Assembly: GCA_030649335.1 (NCBI GenBank)
Contig: JAUSLL010000003.1
Coordinates: 1 to 64,000 of the forward strand
Length of the DNA: 64,000 bases
DNA from: Parvibaculum sp.
GTDB lineage: Bacteria > Pseudomonadota > Alphaproteobacteria > Parvibaculales > Parvibaculaceae
Reading direction: 5' to 3'
Below the pieces are notes generated by a model. The model was not told the DNA's origin and searched no databases. It saw nothing but the letters and a program-made list of their open reading frames with translations. The translations under genes were made by a program, and so were the position numbers. Each line of letters begins with the position of its first letter. Position 1 is the first letter of the stretch. Positions 1 to 8,769 of the stretch are shown here, one piece after another.

Positions 1-189
1 CCCCCATCTCGCTTCGCGAAGGGCGTGTCCGGACTGGCCGAATACGTGGAGAGGGATAGCAGCGTCCTGCGTCATGTGAGGTACCAGTCACATGCCCCGG
101 GAGGTCCATCATGTGGGCCGGACAATATCGATCCGGTGGATGCGCCGCCGATAAAAGCGGCGTGGTCTGGTGGGGTTGGAAAGACCTAA
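1..189 (+). CDS. possible 3' end of an unidentified protein (partial)
   Basis: Frame 1 is open from the window edge to a TAA at 187-189, giving 62 residues ending in ...AAWSGGVGKT. I do not recognise the family. Codon use is unlike the rest of the window (AGG twice, ATA, several GGA and GGT where neighbours use GGC), so this may be a chance frame or non-coding DNA. The short inverted repeats GCCGCC/GGCGGC near 150 and GTCCGGAC/GGCCGGAC around 27-125 could equally indicate a structured RNA. The segment 190-361 shows no gene I can support. Confidence 0.2.
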   Translation, partial: PPSRFAKGVSGLAEYVERDSSVLRHVRYQSHAPGGPSCGPDNIDPVDAPPIKAAWSGGVGKT

Positions 190-361
190 AATCGCTGCGT
201 GCGGAGCGTCGGAAGGGACGTCAAACCGCCACTAAAAAACATAAAGGCGGCGTCGCCGCCGCTCCGCGCATCCTTCTTCGAAGGTAACGTGTGTTCTGGG
301 GTCATCGCTCTGCAATGCCATGGGGTTTGCGGAGGTATTGCTATGTCTCACCTCCCCCAAA

Positions 362-397
362 CAAAAACGCCCCCGCATTTCTGCGGAGGCGTTTTTA
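362..397 (-). terminator. rpsU terminator hairpin
   Basis: AAAAACGCC-CCCGC / GCGGAGGCGTTTTT forms a GC-rich stem with a short loop, flanked by A and T runs on both sides. It lies 20 bases beyond the rpsU stop and could work in either direction. Confidence 0.85.
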
Positions 398-416
398 GAA
401 TTCCGGTGCGGCCGAA

Positions 417-656
417 TTAGCCGCGGGGAGCTGCTTCGCGCGGCTTGGCGACGACGCCGCTTTCACGCTGCAGGCGCTTGCGCGCAAGCTTGCGGGCACG
501 GCGAATGGCTTCAGCCTTTTCGCGAGCTCTTTTTTCCGACGGCTTCTCATAGAAGTTACGGAGTTTCATTTCGCGGAACACGCCTTCGCGCTGAAGTTTC
601 TTCTTCAGGGCCTTCATGGCCTGATCGACGTTATTATCGCGGACGAGTACCTGCAC
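417..656 (-). CDS. rpsU: 30S ribosomal protein S21
   Basis: This 79-residue basic protein begins [20 protein letters not shown] and carries the S21 core ([30 protein letters not shown] at about residues 27-56). It is a component of the small ribosomal subunit near the anti-Shine-Dalgarno region of 16S rRNA. The length is normal for the family, with an arginine/lysine-rich C-terminal extension as is usual in alphaproteobacteria. It is transcribed away from def-coq9, with a 220-base divergent promoter region between them, and ends in a good hairpin terminator. Identification is secure. Confidence 0.96.
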   Translation of the reverse strand: MQVLVRDNNVDQAMKALKKKLQREGVFREMKLRNFYEKPSEKRAREKAEAIRRARKLARKRLQRESGVVAKPREAAPRG

Positions 657-876
657 GAGCCAAATCCTGTCTGGGATTTCCCTAATGGGATCAAATTGTT
701 AGCCGCTGAGAGGCGTGAGCCCCTTGCGAGAGAGCCGCTTTCTAGCAAAGGAATCGGGCCTTGTCCACCGTGTGAGGGGTGGAAAGCCCTGCAAAAGCGG
801 GTTTCTTTGTCGCGGTGTGGGGTCCCGCGACCTTGCGGCGGTTGCCGAAACCCGTGCTCAGCGCCATATTCTGCCC

Positions 877-1473
877 ATGGCCATACTGAAAATCGCCCGC
901 ATGGGGCATCCCGTTCTTTCCCGCATAGCCCAGCCGGTGGCCGATCCGACCGCGCCGGAGATCCGTGCGCTGGTGGTCGATATGGTCCAGACCATGATCG
1001 ACGCCAACGGGGCGGGGCTTGCCGCGCCGCAGGTCTATGTGCCCCTGCGTGTGGTGATCTTCCAGGCCCCTCCTGAGCGTGCGCCTGAGGGCATGGACGA
1101 GGAGGAGAGCTATGACCACACAGCGGCTCTCACCGTGCTCATAAACCCCGAAATCGAGCGCCTCGGCGATGCGATGGAGGAGGGCTGGGAAGGGTGCCTT
1201 TCCGTCCCCGGTCTCAGGGGCCTTGTGCCGCGCCACAGCGAGATCATCTATCGCGGTCTGGGGCTCGACGGTGAAATGATCGAACGCCGTGCCAAGGGCT
1301 TCCACGCCCGTGTGGTCCAGCATGAATGTGACCACCTCGACGGAATACTCTATCCCCAGCGGATGAGCGATCTCGGCAATCTGATATTCGAGAGCGAGGT
1401 GCGCGCCCGCATCGAGGCTGAGGCTGAAAGTCAGGCTGAAGCCGAAAACAGAGAGCAAGCCGCAGATGCCTGA
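877..1473 (+). CDS. def: peptide deformylase
   Basis: Removes the N-terminal formyl group from nascent proteins. All three family motifs are present: GAGLAAPQ at residues 45-52, EGCLS at 105-109 and HECDH at 149-153 (metal-binding Cys and two His with the catalytic Glu). I chose the ATG at 877 because it gives the usual MAILKIARMGHPVL start; an in-frame upstream extension to 715 has no family similarity. The protein has 198 residues, with an acidic insertion near residues 66-80 and a Glu/Ala-rich C-terminal tail after about 175. Its last 8 bases overlap coq9, implying translational coupling. Confidence 0.95.
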   Translation: MAILKIARMGHPVLSRIAQPVADPTAPEIRALVVDMVQTMIDANGAGLAAPQVYVPLRVVIFQAPPERAPEGMDEEESYDHTAALTVLINPEIERLGDAMEEGWEGCLSVPGLRGLVPRHSEIIYRGLGLDGEMIERRAKGFHARVVQHECDHLDGILYPQRMSDLGNLIFESEVRARIEAEAESQAEAENREQAADA

Positions 1474-2155
1474 CACCATTGCCAAGCCCGGCGGTGCAAA
1501 ATCCCGTCCCGACGACCGTATCGCGCGGACCCGTGCCGCGATCCTTGCGGCTGCGCTGCCCAATGTTGCTTTTGACGGCTGGACGACAAAGCTTATGCGC
1601 GAGGCGGCCGACAGTGCCGGCATCTCGCACGGCGAAATGCGTCTCGCTTTTCCCGGCGGCATCACGGATCTGGCTGATTGTTTCTTGGCCGACGGCGACC
1701 GCCGCATGGAAGAGACGCTCGCCAAGCGCGATCTCGCCTCGCTCAAAATCCGCGAGCGCATCACGTTTGCCGTGCGCACGCGTATCGAAGTAGATATGAA
1801 ACATCGTGAGGCCCTGCGCCGTGCCGTGACGCTGCTGGCGCTGCCGCTGTCGGGCACCACCGGCCCCCATGCGCTCTACCGCACGGTCGATGCGATCTGG
1901 CGGGCCATCGGAGACACGTCCACCGATTTCAATTTTTACACCAAGCGTGCCTTGCTCGCGGGTGTCTATTCGACTGTTACAATCAACTGGTTCGGTGATG
2001 AGAGCGAAGGTTACGCTGACACATGGGCGTTTCTTGATCGTCGCATTGCCGATGTGATGCAGATCGAGAAGGCCAAGGCGAGTGTCCAGAAGCTCGGCAG
2101 CTTTTTGCCTGATCCGTTGGCGCTTCTCAGCCGGTTGCGTTACCGCAAATCCTAG
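1466..2155 (+). CDS. COQ9 family protein
   Basis: A 229-residue protein with the COQ9 layout: an N-terminal TetR-like helical region (RIARTRAAILAAALPNVAFDGWT, about residues 21-43) followed by a mostly helical C-terminal lipid-binding domain containing the FYTKRALLAGVYSTVT stretch (about 155-170). COQ9 proteins bind isoprenoid lipids and present ubiquinone intermediates to the hydroxylase COQ7. The N-terminal domain makes it easy to mislabel as a TetR regulator, but the C-terminal half is diagnostic. It overlaps def by 8 bases. Its presence beside rpsU is typical of alphaproteobacteria. Confidence 0.88.
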   Translation: MPDTIAKPGGAKSRPDDRIARTRAAILAAALPNVAFDGWTTKLMREAADSAGISHGEMRLAFPGGITDLADCFLADGDRRMEETLAKRDLASLKIRERITFAVRTRIEVDMKHREALRRAVTLLALPLSGTTGPHALYRTVDAIWRAIGDTSTDFNFYTKRALLAGVYSTVTINWFGDESEGYADTWAFLDRRIADVMQIEKAKASVQKLGSFLPDPLALLSRLRYRKS

Positions 2156-2159
2156 CCAC

Positions 2160-2744
2160 TCAGATTTTGATGTCGGGTACGCCGAAGCCGATGTCGATCC
2201 ACATCAGGTCGAGAATGTCTGTTCCGGATACAGATTGTTCGATGGGCGTGGCATAGGTCGCGTCTTCCTCGCGCCGTGTCAGGCAGGCAATGCGGGGAAA
2301 GCCGCCTTGCGGGGCCTTCAGCGGCAGATAAAGCGTGCGGACCACACCGGAGCGGCCTGAGCTGTAGTGATTTGTATAGCGTGAGATCGCGCAGCAGGGC
2401 TGGTTGACGACAGCTTGATAGGAGGCACGGGTCAGGTCGCGGGTCGCTTCCGACTGAAAGGTGAAAATATTTTTCTGGCTCATGTCAAAGCCGAGGCGTT
2501 CGACGAGGGCGGTGCCCGCAAAGCGGCAAAGATAATTATCCGGCCCCAGAACATCCAGCAGGCTCATATCGGCGAGCCACGGGGTCACGGCCAGAAGGTC
2601 GAATTTGTCGGCGCGCGGCAGATCACCGGCTTCGCGGCCGGATTCCCAATAATCGTAGAGTTCCGAGAAGTCGGTATCGTCGCGCCAGGGCGCACGCGCC
2701 TTGCTGTCGCTACCGCGGCTTTTGTCCGCTGGTGAAAAATGCAT
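2160..2744 (-). CDS. PAS-domain-like protein (PAS_5/DUF1488-type alphaproteobacterial family)
   Basis: Encodes about 194 residues with the pattern of the alphaproteobacterial PAS_5 family: an opening LYDYWESGREAGDLPRADKFD, then a PAS-like core (SLLDVLGPDNYLCRFAGTALVERLGFDMSQ) and a C-terminal LYLPL...FPRIACLT strand region. Members are small cytosolic proteins of unknown function, thought to be sensory. The family assignment is from memory and the exact Pfam number is not certain. I prefer the start at 2744, which has GGGAA a few bases upstream; an in-frame ATG at 2789 lies 2 bases after the purK stop but has poor ribosome-binding sequence. The gene probably belongs to the purE-purK transcript. 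Confidence 0.7.
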   Translation of the reverse strand: MHFSPADKSRGSDSKARAPWRDDTDFSELYDYWESGREAGDLPRADKFDLLAVTPWLADMSLLDVLGPDNYLCRFAGTALVERLGFDMSQKNIFTFQSEATRDLTRASYQAVVNQPCCAISRYTNHYSSGRSGVVRTLYLPLKAPQGGFPRIACLTRREEDATYATPIEQSVSGTDILDLMWIDIGFGVPDIKI

Positions 2745-2791
2745 TGTCGTTCCCGCGCCCGTTTCAGGACGATATTGTGGCCTTACCATCC

Positions 2792-3907
2792 TTAACGGAT
2801 TGTATGCGGGGCACTGCCAAAAGGATACAGACGGGTGAAATGGCCCATTTTTCGGCCGGGACGGGCCTCTGCCTTGCCGTAAAGGTGAAGGGCGGTTGCA
2901 GGTTCGGCGGCAAGGGCTGCCCAGCCGTCCACATCATCGCCGATCAGGTTTTCCATCACGGCGTCACAATGGCGCTCAGGCGAGCCGAGCGGCCAGCCGC
3001 AAATGGCGCGGATATGCTGTTCAAACTGGCTGACGTGGCAGGCGTCCTGCGTCCAGTGGCCGGAATTGTGAACGCGCGGGGCGATTTCGTTGACGAGCAG
3101 GCGCGGGCCTGCCGTGCCTTCGCGCAGCACGAAAAGTTCGACGCCCATGACGCCGACATAGTCGAGATCGGCCACGATATGGGCGGCGATGGCGCGGGCT
3201 TCGTCGGCGAGCCCTTTGTCGATGCGGGCAGGTGCGAAGCTCCGGTCGAGAATGTGATCCTTGTGGATGTTTTCGACCGGATCATAGGCGGCGATTTCGC
3301 CGTCGATGCCGCGCGCGACGATGACGGAGATTTCGAGTTCGAAGGGTACAAAACCTTCAAGGATCGCCGGTGCGCGGCCGATGGCATCATAGGCGGCGAG
3401 TGCGTCGGCGGGAGAGGCGATCTTTGCCTGACCTTTGCCGTCGTAGCCAAAGCGGCGCGTTTTGAGGATCGAGGGCGTGCCGATTTCGGCGACCGCTTTC
3501 AGCAGCGCGGCTTCGTCGGCGACATCGGCATAAGGCGCGGTCGCGATATTGTGCGAGGAGAGGAAGTTTTTTTCGACAATGCGATCCTGCGCGGTTGCCA
3601 GCGCCACAACGCCGGGGCGCACGGGCGCGTGTTCGGCGAGAATACGTGCGGTCTCGGCCGGCACGTTTTCAAATTCATAGGTCACAACGTCAACGCTGTC
3701 GGCAAAGCGGGCGAGCGCATCCGCATCATCGTATGCCGCGCGGGTGGCGTGGCTGGCCACGTCCATCGCAGAGGCTTCGGCGTCAGGGCAATAGATGTGG
3801 CAGTTGAGGCCGAGTTCGGCAGCGGCCATAGCCAGCATGCGACCGAGTTGACCGCCACCCAAAATGCCGATGCGGCCGCCCGGCGCGATGATTGCGGGTT
3901 TACTCAT
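2792..3907 (-). CDS. purK: 5-(carboxyamino)imidazole ribonucleotide synthase
   Basis: ATP-grasp enzyme that converts aminoimidazole ribonucleotide and bicarbonate to N5-CAIR in purine synthesis. The N terminus has [23 protein letters not shown], followed by the D...[10 protein letters not shown] motif, the ATP-grasp lysine region [12 protein letters not shown] and the metal-binding [15 protein letters not shown]. Length 371 is normal. The ATG at 3907 overlaps the purE stop by 8 bases (ATGAGTAA); an ATG six codons upstream is also possible. It acts with PurE, the next enzyme, encoded immediately upstream in the same operon. Confidence 0.95.
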   Translation of the reverse strand: MSKPAIIAPGGRIGILGGGQLGRMLAMAAAELGLNCHIYCPDAEASAMDVASHATRAAYDDADALARFADSVDVVTYEFENVPAETARILAEHAPVRPGVVALATAQDRIVEKNFLSSHNIATAPYADVADEAALLKAVAEIGTPSILKTRRFGYDGKGQAKIASPADALAAYDAIGRAPAILEGFVPFELEISVIVARGIDGEIAAYDPVENIHKDHILDRSFAPARIDKGLADEARAIAAHIVADLDYVGVMGVELFVLREGTAGPRLLVNEIAPRVHNSGHWTQDACHVSQFEQHIRAICGWPLGSPERHCDAVMENLIGDDVDGWAALAAEPATALHLYGKAEARPGRKMGHFTRLYPFGSAPHTIR

Positions 3908-4391
3908 CGACGGGAATGTCACCAACGGCGGCCGTCAGCGCGGCGCGATAGGCGTCAAGACGGGCGGCGAGTTTGTCGTCGGACAGAGCGAGTACGGCAG
4001 CAGCCAGCAGGCCCGCGTTCTTTGCGCCCGCATCGCCGATGGCAAGCGTGCCGACGGGAATGCCGCCCGGCATCTGGACGATGGAGAGAAGGCTGTCCTG
4101 ACCGCTCAGGGCTTTGGATTGCACAGGCACACCGAAAACTGGCAGCGGCGTCATTGATGCGCACATGCCCGGCAGATGGGCGGCACCACCGGCACCGGCA
4201 ATGATCACCTTCAGCCCGCGGGTCTTGGCGGTCTTGGCATATTCGACGAGACGGTCGGGGGTGCGGTGGGCCGAGACGATGCGGCATTCATGCGCAACGC
4301 CCAGCTCGCTCAGCACCTTGGAGGCGAGTTTCATGGTTTTCCAGTCAGACTGACTGCCCATGATAATGCCGACTAATGCTTGCTCTGCCAT
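3900..4391 (-). CDS. purE: N5-carboxyaminoimidazole ribonucleotide mutase
   Basis: Moves the carboxyl group of N5-CAIR to form CAIR. It has the class I PurE signature: [13 protein letters not shown] near the N terminus, SAHRTPDR (catalytic His) around residue 44, and [28 protein letters not shown]. The ATG at 4391 has GGAAAG eight bases upstream and gives the standard 163-residue length; a longer frame upstream lacks similarity. It is the first gene of purE-purK-(PAS_5). Confidence 0.96.
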   Translation of the reverse strand: MAEQALVGIIMGSQSDWKTMKLASKVLSELGVAHECRIVSAHRTPDRLVEYAKTAKTRGLKVIIAGAGGAAHLPGMCASMTPLPVFGVPVQSKALSGQDSLLSIVQMPGGIPVGTLAIGDAGAKNAGLLAAAVLALSDDKLAARLDAYRAALTAAVGDIPVDE

Positions 4392-4507
4392 ATGGCTTTC
4401 CGATTGGCCAAGGCGCCCGTTGGAGCGCGGAAAGCGGCGCAGTATAGGCATGGAGCGCCGCTTGGCAAGGCGGGGGAGTGGTCGGGGACTGTCACGCCAA
4501 ATAAGAC

Positions 4508-4536
4508 TGTCATCCCGGGCTTGTCCCGGGATGACA
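4508..4536. repeat. perfect 29-bp palindrome (intergenic)
   Basis: TGTCATCCCGGG, a 5-base loop, then CCCGGGATGACA. The GTCAT...ATGAC ends match the ends of the larger composite palindromes at 9391 and 29580, so it looks like a minimal member of the same intergenic repeat family. It lies between the 3' end of the monooxygenase gene and the 5' end of purE and might also end transcription from the monooxygenase side, although there is no T-run. Confidence 0.7.
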
Positions 4537-4550
4537 TCTATTTTTGGATT

Positions 4551-6053
4551 TTAGGCCGCCGCCTTCTCTTTGACGGGTGTCGCGGCCTTCTGGTCCGACG
4601 CTTTGTTCGTGAACATCATCACGCCGTCTTCGACCTTGCCGAATTTCAGCGCCACCAGATCAAGCGCGTAGTTCTGATAGACCTTCCACGGGGCCTTGGT
4701 GCCCTGACGCGGCAGCTTGTCGAGGGCGCGCTGTACGTAGCCGCTGGAAAAATCGAGCCATGGCTCGGATTCAATGTTCGGATCGTTCAGCACGGGTGTC
4801 GCCTGCCGTGTGCCGGTCTTGTCCATGTGGTTGATCAGACGGCAAACATAGGCGCAGGTGAGATCGCATTTCAGTGTCCACGAAGCATTCGTGTAGCCGA
4901 AGGACGAGGCGAGGTTCGGCACGCCGCTGTACATCATGCCTTTGTAGTTGAAAGTCGTGTTCATCGCGACGGGTTTGCCGTCCACGATCACTTCAAGCCC
5001 GCTCAGCAGTTCCATGTTGAGCCCCGTCGCCGTGACGATGAGGTCGGCTTTGAGTTCCGTACCGGATTTGAGTTTGATGCCGTCTGCCGTGAATGTCTCG
5101 ATGTGATCGGTCACCACATCGGCGCGGTCTGTTTTGATCGCGTCGAACAGATCGCTGTCGGGAACAAGGCAAAGGCGCTGATCCCAGGGGTTGTAGGTCG
5201 GTGTGAAATGCTTGGCGACGTATTCTTCGCCCAGATGCTCTTTCACCATGTTGAGAATATATTCTTTGACCTTCTGCGGCTTGTTGCGCGCGATGCGGAA
5301 GAAATACATGCCAAACAGCACGTTTTTCCAGCGTGTCAGGCCGTAGGCGAGCTTTGCAGGCAACCAGGCGCGCAGCTTGTTGGCCAGCGCATCTTCGGCA
5401 GGGCGCGAGACAACATAGGTCGGCGAACGCTGCAACATGGTGACGTGGGCGGCTTCTTTTGCCATCTCAGGCACCAGCGTCACGGCGGTCGCGCCCGAGC
5501 CGATCACAATGACGCGCTTGCCCTTGTAGTCGATGTCGCTGGTCCATTTCTGCGGATGGACAATGCGGCCCTGAAACTTATCCGCACCCGGAAACTCGGG
5601 CGTATAACCGCCCTTGTAGCTGTAGTAGCCCGAGCACATGAAAAGGAAGTTGCAGGTGTATTGCACGACCGTCTTGTCTGCGCCGGTTTCAACATCGACC
5701 GTCCAGCTTGCCGTCTCGCTCGACCATGAGGCGCGCTTTACCATGTGGCGGAAACGGATATGACGTTCGATGTCGTTCTCGCGGGCGGTCTCGTGCAGGT
5801 AATTCAGAATGGCCGGACCGTCGGCAATGGCTTTGGCTTGTGTCCAGGGTTTGAACGAATAGCCGAGCGTGTACATGTCACTGTCGGAGCGGATGCCGGG
5901 ATAGCGGAAGAGGTCCCATGTGCCGCCGATGGCTTCGCGGCCTTCAAGGATAGCGTAAGTCTTGCTCGGGCAATTCGCGCCCAGATGATAGGCCGCGCCG
6001 ATGCCGGAAATGCCGGCACCCACAATCAACATGTCGAAATGTTCGCTCGTCAT
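4551..6053 (-). CDS. flavin-containing Baeyer-Villiger monooxygenase, EthA-like
   Basis: A 500-residue FAD/NADPH monooxygenase. Visible are the FAD-binding GAGISGIG (12-19), the GGTWD motif (43-47), the Baeyer-Villiger fingerprint FQGRIVHPQKW (160-170, ending W-T rather than the usual W-P or W-D) and the NADPH-binding GSGATA (185-190). The layout, including HPQKWTSDIDYKGKRVIVIGSG, is that of the EthA group, which converts ketones to esters. It stands alone, transcribed away from the GGDEF gene, with palindromic operator sequences 37-62 bases upstream of its start. The natural substrate cannot be told from sequence. Confidence 0.88.
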   Translation of the reverse strand: MTSEHFDMLIVGAGISGIGAAYHLGANCPSKTYAILEGREAIGGTWDLFRYPGIRSDSDMYTLGYSFKPWTQAKAIADGPAILNYLHETARENDIERHIRFRHMVKRASWSSETASWTVDVETGADKTVVQYTCNFLFMCSGYYSYKGGYTPEFPGADKFQGRIVHPQKWTSDIDYKGKRVIVIGSGATAVTLVPEMAKEAAHVTMLQRSPTYVVSRPAEDALANKLRAWLPAKLAYGLTRWKNVLFGMYFFRIARNKPQKVKEYILNMVKEHLGEEYVAKHFTPTYNPWDQRLCLVPDSDLFDAIKTDRADVVTDHIETFTADGIKLKSGTELKADLIVTATGLNMELLSGLEVIVDGKPVAMNTTFNYKGMMYSGVPNLASSFGYTNASWTLKCDLTCAYVCRLINHMDKTGTRQATPVLNDPNIESEPWLDFSSGYVQRALDKLPRQGTKAPWKVYQNYALDLVALKFGKVEDGVMMFTNKASDQKAATPVKEKAAA

Positions 6054-6089
6054 CGGTCGTCACCTTCCCAAGTGGTCCCTTGCCGGGAC

Positions 6090-6115
6090 GTCAGTTTTAA
6101 AACTGACAAATTGTC
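6090..6115. promoter_or_regulatory. palindromic operator upstream of the Baeyer-Villiger monooxygenase gene
   Basis: GTCAGTTTTAAAACTGAC (6090-6107) is a perfect 18-bp palindrome. It overlaps a second palindrome, GACAAATTGTC, at 6104-6114. The pair sits just upstream of the monooxygenase start, as expected for a TetR- or MarR-type operator. No regulator gene is adjacent. Confidence 0.65.
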
Positions 6116-6327
6116 GGTTGGCGTCTTTTTATCCCGAAAACAGGAAAAATCACAGAAATTTCGTAACACGCCGCTACGTGATGCCGCCATGATGGCGCGT
6201 CTGAGCCCGAAATGGCGGCTTCTGGCGTTTTTCTATGTTTAATGGCATCTTTGATTCGTATTTTACGCGTGCTTCGCCGGATGGTCCTATCGCTCGTCCC
6301 TGAATCACGCAGCCGATCGGACATGGC

Positions 6328-7083
6328 ATGAAAATCGGTGATAACCGGCCTGCGGAGACCAATCCGGCTGCGGCGCGCGAGCGTGCCGAGGGCGCGGGGC
6401 GTGCCGCTGCCAGTTTCACGACCGTTCCGACGCCGGGCGCTCAGGCCGCAAATGCGGGCCGCACGATCACCGATGACGTCAGCTTCATGGGCATTCCCCA
6501 AGCCGAGATCACGCCGATGGTGCGCGATGCGCTGATGTCGCTGATGTCGGAAGTGGACAAGCTGCGCCGCGACGTCGAGAAAATGCGCACCCGTATCCGC
6601 GAAGCTGAAAAACTCGCTGACCATGATGTCATGCTGCCGGTGCTCAACCGCCGTGCCTTCATGCAGGAACTGAACCGCGTGGTCGCTATAGCGCGGCGCT
6701 ACAAAGAGCCTGCGGGACTGGCCTTTATCGACATCGACAATTTCAAACAGATCAATGACACCTATGGCCATGCGGCGGGCGACGCCGCGCTGCGTCATCT
6801 GGTTGATATTGTGGCGGGCAATGTGCGCGAGACCGATGTGGTAGGGCGTCTGGGCGGCGACGAGTTCGGCGTCATTCTGGTGCGCAGCGACGAGGCGAGT
6901 TCGCTTGCCAAGGCGCAGGCGTTGCGGCTGTTGATTTCGCTCCATCCTTTGCTGATGGACGGGGCCGAAATTCCCATGTCTGTTTCGGTCGGGGCCATTG
7001 CCGTTGATGGGCAGCTTGACCCGCTTGCAGCCTTGGCGCTTGCCGACAAGGCGATGTATCAGGCCAAGCGTCAGCCGCAGTAA
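6328..7083 (+). CDS. diguanylate cyclase (GGDEF domain protein)
   Basis: A soluble 251-residue protein with a low-complexity N terminus (about 1-50), a coiled-coil stretch (about 65-97, MSEVDKLRRDVEKMRTRIREAEKL) and a GGDEF domain. The active-site GGDEF is intact at 176-180, and the product-inhibition I-site RETD (167-170) precedes it by five residues, so the enzyme should make cyclic di-GMP and be feedback-inhibited. FIDIDNFKQINDTYGH, the metal/substrate segment, is also intact. No membrane segment or sensory domain is visible; the coiled coil probably mediates dimerisation. It is not obviously in an operon. Confidence 0.92.
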   Translation: MKIGDNRPAETNPAAARERAEGAGRAAASFTTVPTPGAQAANAGRTITDDVSFMGIPQAEITPMVRDALMSLMSEVDKLRRDVEKMRTRIREAEKLADHDVMLPVLNRRAFMQELNRVVAIARRYKEPAGLAFIDIDNFKQINDTYGHAAGDAALRHLVDIVAGNVRETDVVGRLGGDEFGVILVRSDEASSLAKAQALRLLISLHPLLMDGAEIPMSVSVGAIAVDGQLDPLAALALADKAMYQAKRQPQ

Positions 7084-7096
7084 GCTGCGGGATTGT

Positions 7097-7303
7097 TCAG
7101 GCAATAATATCCGGAAAGATCTGGTCGTCGATTTCGCGGATACGGTCGCGCAAATAGAGTTTGCGCTTTTTCAGGCGCTGGATCTGCAACCGGTCAGGCG
7201 AAGTCATCGCTTCGAGCGCCGAAATGGCTGCATCGAGGTCGCGGTGGTCTTCTTTGAGCCGCGCCAACGCTTGTTGCAGCTCTTGTTCTTCCTGTTCGGT
7301 CAT
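7097..7303 (-). CDS. YdcH/SlyX-like small coiled-coil protein (DUF465)
   Basis: A 68-residue charged protein, MTEQEEQELQQALARLKEDHRDLDAAI..., ending LKKRKLYLRDRIREIDDQIFPDIIA. The closing pattern LQIQRLKKRKLYLRDRI is the hallmark of DUF465. The function is unknown. The start at 7303 is chosen because the upstream frame is proline/arginine-rich and unlike the family. It converges on the GGDEF gene and diverges from the TIGR02444-like gene. A second DUF465 gene lies at 8770. Confidence 0.8.
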   Translation of the reverse strand: MTEQEEQELQQALARLKEDHRDLDAAISALEAMTSPDRLQIQRLKKRKLYLRDRIREIDDQIFPDIIA

Positions 7304-7521
7304 GCCTGTCCGATGGCGTGGTGGTGGAGTTTGTGGCGGGCCCATCGTGGCGAAGCGGGGGCTTGAGAGCAAGCCCGCACGGTGTATCGGCCAGATAAAT
7401 TTTGGAACAGGGATCATCCGGCAATGTGCGAGAAAATTGCGTTGCCGCGTGTTTGCCGTCAGGCTGCGCGGAACCGTTCCCCAGCGAGACGAAACCCGTG
7501 ACGGCAAAGACCGAAGATGCG

Positions 7522-8016
7522 ATGGCGCAAGCCTTCTGGAGTTTTTCGACAGGGCTTTATTCTAGCCCCGCTGTCGAGGCGCATCTGCTCACGCTGCAGG
7601 ACCGCGACGGGCTCGACGTCAATCTCGCTCTCTTTTGTCTTTTCGCCGCAGAGGTCCGCCGTCCGCTCGACTATGCGGCCATCGAGGCTATGCGCGCACT
7701 GGCGATTGCATGGGGGCACGGCGTTGTCGCGCCTTTGCGTCAGGCGCGTCGCGCGATGAAGCATCGTGCGAGCGAAAGCGAAATTGCGGCCGGTTTGCGC
7801 AATGAAGTGAAGGCGATTGAACTGGCGGCTGAAAAAGCCATGCAGACGGCGCTCGCGCATATGCTGGTTGTCGTGCCTGAGGGCGAGGCTGATCAGAAAC
7901 CGCGTGAATTGGCGGCGGCGCATTTTGCAGATTGGTTTCGTGCCGAAAGTGTCGAAGGCGATGGACCGCGCGTGATTGCCAAGGCGCTCATCGACGCGGC
8001 TTTTCTGTCCGCTTAA
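7522..8016 (+). CDS. TIGR02444 family protein
   Basis: A 164-residue mostly helical protein beginning MAQAFWSFSTGLYSSPAVEAHLLTLQDRDGLDVNLALFCLFAA. The pairing of FWxFS...LQDRxGLDVNLxLFCLF with a helical remainder is characteristic of TIGR02444, whose role is unknown. A GTG at 7498 would add eight residues; I prefer the ATG at 7522, which matches family N termini. Its stop overlaps the end of ubiX by 4 bases in convergent orientation. Confidence 0.75.
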   Translation: MAQAFWSFSTGLYSSPAVEAHLLTLQDRDGLDVNLALFCLFAAEVRRPLDYAAIEAMRALAIAWGHGVVAPLRQARRAMKHRASESEIAAGLRNEVKAIELAAEKAMQTALAHMLVVVPEGEADQKPRELAAAHFADWFRAESVEGDGPRVIAKALIDAAFLSA

Positions 8017-8648
8017 TGCTTGGTGGGTTTCACCGGACGCCGCTTGCCGCCCTTCAGGTCTTCGCCCCAGCGTTTTGTCAGATCAGTGCTGACGTCGAAA
8101 AGGTCAAGCACACGCGCAACCGTTTGCGTCACGATGTCGTCGATGGATTTCGGGGCGGCATAAAAAGTAGGTACAGGCGGCGCAATGATCGCGCCGATTT
8201 CAGACAGATGCGTCATGGTGCGCAGATGGCCCGTGTGCAGCGGCGTCTCGCGCACCATCAGCACAAGGCGGCGACGTTCTTTCAGCACGACGTCGGCGGC
8301 GCGCGTCAGCAGGTTCGATGTGACGCCTGTAGCGATTTCCGACATGGAGCGGACCGAGCAGGGCGCCACCACCATGCCTAGCGTCTTAAACGAACCGCTA
8401 GCGATGGCGCCGCCGATGTCACTCAACTGGTAGCGTGTATGCGCCAAGGCTTCCACGTCGCGCGGTGTCATGCCGGTTTCGTGACCAATTGTTAACTCTG
8501 CGGCCTTGGTCATCACCAGATGCGTTTCAATTTTTTCGCTTTTTAAAATTTCCAGCAGACGCACGCCGTAAATGACGCCGGACGCGCCGGATATGCCGAC
8601 GATCAGGCGTTTTGTTTCGGGCTTATGGGTGGTTTTGGCTTGGGTCAT
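8013..8648 (-). CDS. ubiX: UbiX family flavin prenyltransferase
   Basis: Attaches a dimethylallyl group to FMN, producing the prenyl-FMN cofactor of UbiD-type decarboxylases. The N terminus carries LIVGISGASGVIYGVRLLEIL (FMN binding), followed by SDIGGAIASGSFKTLGMVVAPCS and the VLMVRETPLHTGHLRTM phosphate/prenyl-binding motif. Length 211 includes a basic C-terminal tail (GGKRRPVKPTKH). No ubiD is in this window. It supports ubiquinone synthesis alongside the COQ9 protein at 1.5 kb. Confidence 0.93.
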   Translation of the reverse strand: MTQAKTTHKPETKRLIVGISGASGVIYGVRLLEILKSEKIETHLVMTKAAELTIGHETGMTPRDVEALAHTRYQLSDIGGAIASGSFKTLGMVVAPCSVRSMSEIATGVTSNLLTRAADVVLKERRRLVLMVRETPLHTGHLRTMTHLSEIGAIIAPPVPTFYAAPKSIDDIVTQTVARVLDLFDVSTDLTKRWGEDLKGGKRRPVKPTKH

Positions 8649-8769
8649 GACTAAGACTTAACGTCTCCGGCGAAAATTTGCGATAGGGCGTCGAAGTCGT
8701 TCGACAGGCTGTCAAAAAAGAGTCATGCTTTTCACATCACCCACCCACAACAACTAAGGTAGGTAGATT

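Noticed and set aside
1-416. tmRNA, RNase P RNA or SRP RNA at the window start
   Set aside because: None of the conserved sequences of these RNAs is present, despite some inverted repeats.
2732-4204. 490-codon plus-strand frame opposite purK and purE
   Set aside because: It is antisense to two clearly recognisable enzymes with complete motifs and encodes a low-similarity His/Gly/Arg-rich product, a common artefact of GC-rich codon bias.
4380-5729. 449-codon plus-strand frame opposite the Baeyer-Villiger gene
   Set aside because: Antisense of a well-supported flavoprotein; the product has no recognisable domain.
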